Assembly: GCA_016617785.1 (NCBI GenBank)
Contig: JADILM010000001.1
Location: 2,790,001 to 2,854,000 of the forward strand
Reading direction: 5' to 3'
DNA: 64,000 nt
Origin: Sporobolomyces roseus
Taxonomy: Eukaryota > Basidiomycota > Microbotryomycetes > Sporidiobolales > Sporidiobolaceae
In this document: positions 57,795 to 64,000 of the stretch, one piece after another
How positions within the stretch are numbered: the stretch's first letter is position 1
How the letters are laid out: every line of letters starts with the position of its first letter
Made by a program: the position numbers and the translations under genes
Notes under the pieces: model-generated
Seen by the model: the letters and a program-made list of their open reading frames with translations, nothing else
Databases searched by the model: none
What the model was told of the DNA's origin: nothing

Positions 57795-58102
57795 TTGGAG
57801 GAAACGTTCACGCTTGCTTTTGGAGGAACTAGATCGTTCGGATCGTGTCATTGCATCGCTTGTTCACTGTTGTCAATATCAAATCGAAGTTTTGCTTTTC
57901 TTCCGGACTCGCGAAGAACGGTGATCTCACTCAATGTTCGTTGTCGACGTTCTCAGTTTGTACGAGCGTGATTCATTGTGGACGGAATTCTATAGATCAG
58001 AAAGTAGAGATGTAAAGCAAGGAGCCGAGTTTTTAGCTATCGTACACCACTCTCTTGCGAGAGGAAAGATGATGACTGAGAGAGTGGTGGCCGAGAGTCG
58101 GA
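57795..58102. other. Convergent 3' flanks
   Basis: 308 bp between the stops of the bHLH gene (plus) and the unknown gene on the minus strand. No coding signal. Confidence 0.55.
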
Positions 58103-59074
58103 CTACTGGCACGAGTCGAGCTCGAATCGCGCTCCCATGGAGGCGAACGCTACCAACGGAGAAAACGGTGACTTCAGATGAGAAATGAAGCAGCAAAAAC
58201 GCGAAAACTTACACCTTTCCTTTGCTGTTCGTGTAGGACCCAGGCCAAAATCGACGATTTACCGTCTTTCCTACATCCTGTAGTCCTGCAGCGCGCAGTC
58301 TCCTCCTCGAAACACTCGGTGATCAGTCGATAAATCTCACGACCGTCGTAATTGACAACGTCGAAATTGATAGCTTTGTCGATCCATTCGACACACTGAC
58401 GCAGGTCGTCTGTGAAGAAATCAATCTCCTCCTTCGTCAAGTATGGCGATTCCAATTCAGCTCCCTTTCTCAGATACTCGAGCAATACCTTCCACTGCTC
58501 GCCATTTCCGTTGATTTCGAAGAACTGGATCCTTTTGTCGAATCTGTGAAGCATTTCGCGGATCTCAGAGCTGTGAATACCGCTGAAGCCAATGTTACGT
58601 AGCTGTCGAGTCGTCCTAGGTGTCCAAGGAGGGGGCCTTTTGTTGGATTTCTTCAAACGAAATACGAAATTAGTCATTGAGGTGCGGTAAAAGACACACG
58701 GAGATCTCGCTCACCCTCTCGATCTCATAGCGCCTGGTAGCCTCTTCGATATTGTCCATGAACACGACGGTACCGGTTTGGCTGATAATATGCGTAATCC
58801 CGCCTTGGAGAACCTTGAAAAGATTGTGAAGAATGAGTGGTTTGTCCAACGACCCCATCCAGGTTCCCAACATGGCCACTTCGCCGATGGTATGGTCACC
58901 CTCTGTAGCATAGATTGATCCCCTCTGATGCTCGAGCTCTGCGTACCAATGCTCGAGTGCCTTCCGAAACCAGATATTTGCTTGAACTGCTTCATAGGAG
59001 TCGGATCGCGAGAGTGATGCGCGGAAGCGATCGAGCTCGGTCTTGAGAGTCCAAGGGAGTTTACTGGAGGACAT
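58103..59074 (-). CDS. Unknown protein, downstream member of an adjacent pair
   Basis: Three exons (59074-58715, 58650-58213, 58171-58103) join in phase to 288 residues. The start encodes MSSSKLPWTLKTELDRF. It appears to hold two loosely similar alpha-helical units: one with WFRKALEHWYAELEHQRG, GTWMGSLDKPLILHNLFKVL and FMDNIEEATRRYE, and one with WKVLLEYLRKGAELE, LRQCVEWIDKAINFD and REIYRLITECFEEET. These weakly mirror the units of the neighbouring gene at 59.3-60.2 kb. No signal peptide, membrane segment or known motif. Function unknown; possibly a lineage-specific duplicated family. Confidence 0.6.
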
Positions 59075-59287
59075 GACGACGAGTCTGAGATCGCAGAGTG
59101 AGGGGAGAGGTAGAGAAGCAGAGAGAAAGTAGCGTTTTCGAGATACGGCCTTTACGGACGCACAGGGACGTGCTCGACACAGACGTACGTTGGCCGAGGC
59201 AGTTGATCGTGGGACTTTGGATCTGCAGGGGTTCTTCGTTTCCATGTTAAGCGGAAAGCAACAAGTTGCACCAAGCTCTACTCGTAA

Positions 59288-60225
59288 CTAGAACGACTTA
59301 TGGTAAACAACTCGTTGACGGGCAGAGAGGATGGAACCATGACCTTGAATTCCTAGAGAGTGACTCGAAGGGGCCAACCAAGGCAAAGGTTTCTGCGATT
59401 CGGGAAACGGTCAGCTCGACTCTTTGAAGCGAGAGAACGATTAGCTTACCTCTGTATCCTCCTGCTGACTTCTGAACATCCAGTCCAGCTGAGGGAAAGT
59501 AACGTATCTTCCTTGGGCATCCCGCTGGTAACCCATCAAGAGACGTGCGAAATCACCGTGCACTCGACCATTCTTCTCGACCCAATCTACCAACCTTTCA
59601 AGTTCGAGCTTCATCTCTCTTTCCTCGATATCGTTCAGGTATTCTGTTTGCTTCTCGATAGTTTCTCGCAAGTAGTCGAAAGCCCTCGCCGTCTTCTCTT
59701 GCTCCCGTGTATCACCAGACGACAGCTTTGCGATCACGAGTTTGAGCTTCTTCAAGATCGTTTCGATCGCGTCCTCCTCCGGAGTCAAGGATGAGCTAGC
59801 CCTGGAGTGTGGTTCGTTCTCAGGTCTCGCTCTGGAACGTGCAAACGTCTACCGAATAGCGACTGATTAGCCATCAACACCGCAAGGACGAAATCGGAAC
59901 TCACCTGTTCCCGCTTGTAGTCCTGTATCATCCTCCTGATCTCTGGAAAGGGGAGGGGTCTCAAACGTCGATCGAGTGGATGTCCGTCTACAACATCTTT
60001 GAACTCCTCGATCCTTCTCCCGTCCTTCTCCAACCACTCCGCCATTCTTTCCAACTCCTTGATAACTACGACTTTCTTTGCTTCGTCCAGTCCCTTCCAT
60101 CCAGACTGCAGGGCGCGCTGTAGTCGTACATTCGTAGGAACGGTACCTTCATAAGTTTCCCATCCGGCGAGAGCATTCCGGACTTGAACGACGGCGTCAC
60201 TCATCTGTTCGAAGTATTTCCCCAT
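59288..60225 (-). CDS. Unknown two-module helical protein, upstream member of an adjacent pair
   Basis: The start is at 60225 (MGKYFEQM) or 60204, or in an upstream exon near 60340-60390 beginning MSANPRPWMDFFE. An intron begins at 59905 and another ends about 59397; the stop is at 59288-59290. Two modules of about 100 residues are clearly alike: ELERMAEWLEKDGRRIEEFK then PFPEIRRMIQDYKREQ in the first, ELERLVDWVEKNGRVHGDFA then TFPQLDWMFRSQQED in the second. They are joined by a linker read through the intron (FARSRARPENEPHSRASS). All-helical, charged, soluble. Family unknown. Together with the gene at 58.1-59.1 kb it may form a tandem-duplicated set. Confidence 0.6.
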
Positions 60226-60489
60226 GATCGAGAATTCCGGTCTGTAACGAGAAGAGTGTCGATTGAAGGGGAGAGAGAAGTGGAAGACAGACAGAGAGGG
60301 GGGGGAAGAGAAGCGGTAAGAGACACCTCAAAGAAATCCATCCAAGGCCGAGGATTCGCGGACATCGAAGATAGATGCTGAGCTAGCGAGAAACGAGCAG
60401 AGAACGAGTTAGCGATCAGTCGAGAGCAGAAATGAATATTTTACTTCTCGAATTCCATCTCTAGTCTCTACTGCCCCCCAAACCCGATT

Positions 60490-61905
60490 CTAATCCCTCT
60501 CCAATCCCTGCCTCAACTTCTCGACAACACTCTCGCATTCCTCCCTAGTCCCAACCGTAACCCTCAGACAACCCTTACACCCCAACTCGTTCCCTCTAAA
60601 CCTAACGACGACTTTATCCTTCTCTGCCATCCATTTATAAATCTTTTCACTCCTCTCGTTATCAGGTTCCCTCCCTTGCTCCTCCTTACTTCCAATTTGA
60701 ACCAACAAGAAGTTTGCGTGAGGTTTCCCCAAGATTCCCATGATACCCAATTTTCGGAATTCGGGGGAAACGAGTTGGGTAGAGAGCCAAGAGCGGTTTT
60801 GTTTGAGGGTAGAAATGTTTTCATAGAATTGGGAGAGACCGGCGGGGGATAAGGCGCGCAGTGCGAGAGAGGCAGTAGGGGTCGAAACGTTGTAAGGCGC
60901 TTTGATGTTGTTGAGGATTTGGACAATCGGTGGGGATGAAATCGCTACTCCCAAACTGCAGACGAGGTTCGAGGGTTTCCATGAGCGATGATCAGAGTGA
61001 GAGTGAGTGAGTTGTGTAGAGCTTACCGAATAGCAGCTAATCCGAACCCTTTACTGAGAGTTTGCATAATGACCAAATTACTCCATCCTTCCTCCAACAA
61101 CAATTTCACTGCACTCTCTGTGTCCGGTTCATCGGCGAAATCGATGTATGCCTCGTCTACTACTACTAGTCCTTGATAATCTGGGTTCTGAAGGACTTGT
61201 CGAACTGAGGAAAGGGGGATGAGAGTTCCGGTTGGGTTTCCCGGAGAACAGAGGAAAGTGAGTTTGATAGGATTCGAAGTTTGAGCTGCTTCTGATAACG
61301 TTCGATTGATCTGTCGCAACGATTCAGAGTCAGGTGAGTCAAGCGAAGAGGGAAAAGTTTTTGACTCACTTCGTCGACGTTGGGTAAGAATTTACCTCCT
61401 TCTACATCTAATGGTACCTTGACCACCTCTACATCATTGATCTGAGCGCACACGCTATACATCCCATAAGTCGGTGGGCACACCAACACCTTGTCCTTTC
61501 CCGGAATGCAAGTGATTCGGAACAAGAGGTCGATTGCTTCATCTGATCCTACTCCGAGGAAGAAGTTTGCTGGTGAAGGAACTTTTCTCAGTTTGCACAA
61601 GAGTTGTTTTACGTCGTCGTGAGTTGGGGAAGGGTATCGGTTAAGGGAGAGAGAGTCGAAGGAAGCTAGATGGTTCGGAACCAAAAAGTGGCGTGAATTT
61701 ACGAGACTGAGAGGAAAGGGGGAAAGGATTGCTCACTGTCTGTAGATGAATCTGATGGTAAAGAGTGACCTATCGAGTTCTCATTCGCGTCTAGGAGGAT
61801 ACCTTTGTCGTAATCATCTCTTGCACATCGGTAAGGAGAGAGAGCGAGAATGTTTGATCTGATGGCTTGATCCAATTTGAAGTGTGATGGGTTTGATCCC
61901 GACAT
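60490..61905 (-). CDS. HIS5: Histidinol-phosphate aminotransferase
   Basis: Four exons (61905-61737, 61665-61370, 61310-61027, 60955-60490) give 404 residues. This is a PLP fold-type I enzyme: LLDANENSIG, LNRYPSPTHDDVK, FFLGVGSDEAIDLLFR, VCPPTYGMYSV, the LCSPGNPTGTLIP motif, VVVDEAYIDFAD, and the cofactor-binding lysine in MQTLSKGFGLAAIRLG. The C-terminus has VVVRFRGNELGCKGCLRVTVGT. It converts imidazole-acetol phosphate plus glutamate to histidinol phosphate. Length and motif order match HIS5. It is divergent from CIA1, and a TGACTCA lies between them. Confidence 0.95.
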
Positions 61906-62044
61906 GGTTGAATAGCTTATCTAGAAGGGTAACGAGTCGAACAGAGCTAAGAGAGTGAAGCGAGACAAGTCAAAAGATGAACCTCGTTTGACTCTCTCTC
62001 TCTCACTTCAACTCTGACTCATATCTTCCAATCTACAGTGCAAG
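61906..62044. promoter_or_regulatory. Divergent promoter between HIS5 and CIA1 with a Gcn4-type site
   Basis: 139 bp between opposed start codons. TGACTCA, the canonical Gcn4 site, occurs at 62025-62031. It fits general amino-acid control of HIS5, although it lies nearer the CIA1 start. The site is seen; function is inference. Confidence 0.55.
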
Positions 62045-63617
62045 ATGACTCGGATATCTTCGATACAATCCCTAACAGGTCATCAAGACCGAGGTACGCT
62101 TCTCTCCTCCCTCACATCTCCTAATTCCTTGATCGCTCATCTCATCCTGTCCCTCTCTCACTCTAGCATGGAGTCTAGATTGGTCACCATCCGTACCCCT
62201 GTTAGCTTCTTGCTCAACCGACAAATCTATCAGACTCTACAATTTCACTCCTCCTTCCCAATCCTCGAAAACTCCTTTCCACCTCTCTTCAACTATCCCA
62301 ACTTCCCACACTCGAACAGTTAGGAACTTGTCATTCTCTCCAACTGGAACGACGTTGGCAACAGCTTCGTTTGATTCGACTGTCGGGATATGGTGTAAGA
62401 TTAATGAAGCCGGAGTAGAGGATGAAGGAGCAACGAATGGGGAACAAGGCGAGTGGGAAGCGGTCGATCCTTTAGAAGGTCATGAGAGTGAATGTAAGAG
62501 TGTTGCGTGGAGTGCCGATGGGAGATTATTGGCGAGTTGCTCAAGGGATAAATCAGTTTGGGTGTGGGAAGGTAACTTTCGACTCTCCTTCTCCTGACTC
62601 GAGACGGTCGACTGATCGTGATCGAGACGCGATGATGTGTAGCTGTGGGTCCAGCAGAATTCGAGTGTCTAGCGGTATTGATGGAGCATAGTCAAGATGT
62701 GAAATGCGTAACTTGGCATCCAAACGAAGAGGTACAATCCTTCTCTCTCTTCTCTTGCCTCGCTCACTATAGCTCACCGCTCTCGTCGGATGATAGCTGC
62801 TGGCATCCGCTTCCTACGATGATCAAATACACCTCTACGCACCAGATCCTTACGACGACGAATGGACCTTGACTCACAAACTCTCCCCTCCTCACTCGGG
62901 CACAGTCTGGTCCATCTCATTCTCTCCCTGCGGTACCTACCTCGCCTCGACGGGGGACGACTTATCCCTCAAGATCTGGAAGAGGATACCTATCGAGAAC
63001 AATGTCGGAGAAATTGGAGAGGCAAAGAGGGAAGAAGGTGGATTGATGGGACCTTGGAGTAGGAGTGGAGTTAGGATCGGTCAGAAAGAGAGGTTCGAAT
63101 GGAAGGAAGTCGTCAGGTTGGATGGGGTGCACGAGAGAAGTGTTTTCAGTTTGGATTGGAAGAGTGGTGGGATTGAGGGCGAGTTGGGCAGAATTGCGAG
63201 TTGTGGTGGAGATGGGAAAATCAGGATTTGGCAAGTCGTGAGTCACAGCATTACTCTCATTCTTTCGAGAATTGCGAGACTGAGGTATTCGAACTGGGCT
63301 TTCAGACTCGACCGACAAGTTCCGATTCAGCTGCACCACCAGTCTTGACAGATCTAGCAACCTTCGAAGATGCGCACGGTCTATCGGATATCAACACGAT
63401 TAAATGGTGTACCCTCTCACCATCGAAAGCCGCTGCAACATTACGATCGCTCGAGGGAGGAGAAGAGGGAGAAGATGTTGAGATTACTGAAGGGGAGACA
63501 GATTCACGATGGAAGGGTTGCGAGGACTGGTTTGCGACCGCTGGAGACGATGGATTGATCAAGGTGTGGAAGTTGGAAGAGGGACAAGTAGAACCGCAGG
63601 ATTCGATGCAAGAATAG
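62045..63617 (+). CDS. CIA1: Cytosolic iron-sulfur assembly WD40 protein CIA1 (CIAO1)
   Basis: Starts at ATG 62045; several exons to the stop at 63617. Seven WD repeats can be followed, e.g. LTGHQDRAWSLDWSPSVPLL with ASCSTDKSIRLYN; LSFSPTGTTLATASFDSTVGIW; LEGHESECKSVAWSADGRLL with ASCSRDKSVWVW; MEHSQDVKCVTWHPNEELLA with SYDDQIHLY; HSGTVWSISFSPCGTYLAST; HERSVFSLDW; and WFATAGDDGLIKVWKLE near the end. The first exon is only 49 nt. Cia1 sits in the CIA targeting complex, which hands Fe-S clusters to cytosolic and nuclear apoproteins. Inserts in blades 5-7 make it somewhat longer than the ~330-residue yeast protein. Confidence 0.94.
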
Positions 63618-63804
63618 AACAAGCTCGTTTCGATCGATGATTCTCTCAGGCCATTGCGATCGTTACAAGAAGACTGGACATGATACTGGAGAACGCTTGC
63701 AGCGGGAACAGAGAGAAGAGACGGACTACGGATAGACATGGAAAACAGGATTCGAAAACGAGCGAATAAGGTTCGACCAAGGAACGGCGATCAACCACCC
63801 GATC

Positions 63805-64000
63805 TCAAGACTTCTGCATCTGGGCAACCATATCGATCTGGGCCGAGCGTGATAGTCAGTCGCATGGATTACGTGGCGACAGGACGAGAACTTACGACCA
63901 AACCTTTGAGGAAATTCTCAACTTCGACCGGTACCTCTTCGCTATACTTGATGAATTGGTAATGCTCGACGTGCATATCCAAAGTCGCTTTACGGATAGG
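63805..64000 (-). CDS. Truncated 3' end of an unknown gene
   Basis: Two C-terminal exons on the minus strand: 63837-63805 (11 codons including TGA) and 63896 running off the window edge. They encode ATLDMHVEHYQFIKYSEE, FLKGLV and IDMVAQMQKS. The intron 63895-63838 has GTAAGT, GACTGAC and CCAG signals. Only about 45 residues are visible, too few to assign a family. Confidence 0.55.

Noticed and set aside
1..64000. CRISPR array, insertion sequence, tRNA or rRNA genes
   Set aside because: No regular spaced repeats, transposase motifs or cloverleaf-like sequence were noticed by eye; a tRNA scan would be decisive.

Overview
This is 64 kb of gene-dense nuclear DNA from a fungus, most likely a basidiomycetous yeast. 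The evidence is short introns (mostly 50-120 bp) in nearly every gene, branch sites resembling CTGAC or CTAAC shortly before the acceptor, occasional GC-AG introns, intergenic gaps of 60-1100 bp, and a histidine enzyme that carries only the PRA-cyclohydrolase and PRA-pyrophosphohydrolase domains. The closest group may be the Microbotryomycetes, but this is a guess from gene style, not a computed placement. I see no transposon, rRNA or tRNA gene, CRISPR array, or prokaryotic or viral segment. Where exact exon ends are given I built the models by hand, and the joined lengths are multiples of three without internal stops.

Layout. 1-3.6 kb: a cysteine-rich protein with a putative HNH/treble-clef zinc site and a perfect 162-bp in-frame duplication. 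4.6-6.2 kb: an unknown multispanning membrane protein. 6.6-7.1 kb: COX16. 7.1-9.0 kb: poorly coding DNA. 9.0-9.7 kb: a zinc-cluster regulator. 10.5-13.5 kb: a PIN4-like RNA-binding protein. 14.1-15.7 kb: splicing factor SPP2. 16.1-16.9 kb: a small zinc-finger protein. 17.3-18.6 kb: bifunctional histidine enzyme. 19.2-22.6 kb: KRE6/SKN1. 23.1-24.1 kb: HAD phosphatase. 24.5-25.6 kb: mitochondrial EF-Ts. 25.7-28.5 kb: NAF1. 28.9-29.3 kb: an acidic protein. 29.5-30.5 kb: GOS1 SNARE. 30.8-33.6 kb: YVC1 channel. 33.8-34.7 kb: metaxin. 35.1-36.3 kb: unknown. 36.6-37.5 kb: RsfS/ATP25-like. 37.6-38.7 kb: NAD(P)-binding protein. 38.8-39.8 kb: unknown secretory-type protein. 40.1-49.4 kb: three cell-wall-type genes (secreted GH16, membrane GT2 synthase, membrane GH16-like protein with a broken active site). 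50.5-56.1 kb: SPT6. 56.5-57.8 kb: bHLH factor. 58.1-60.2 kb: two adjacent unknown genes, probably related. 60.5-61.9 kb: HIS5. 62.0-63.6 kb: CIA1. The window ends in a truncated gene.

Shared themes. Two histidine-pathway genes lie 42 kb apart, and the HIS5/CIA1 promoter carries a Gcn4-type site. Four genes (COX16, EF-Ts, metaxin, RsfS) serve mitochondria. Four act, or probably act, on cell-wall polysaccharide. Several (SPP2, NAF1, PIN4, SPT6) act in RNA processing or transcription. The most novel material is the HNH-like cysteine-rich gene, the degenerate GH16 protein with two microexons facing a GT2 synthase, and the 58-60 kb pair of unknown genes.
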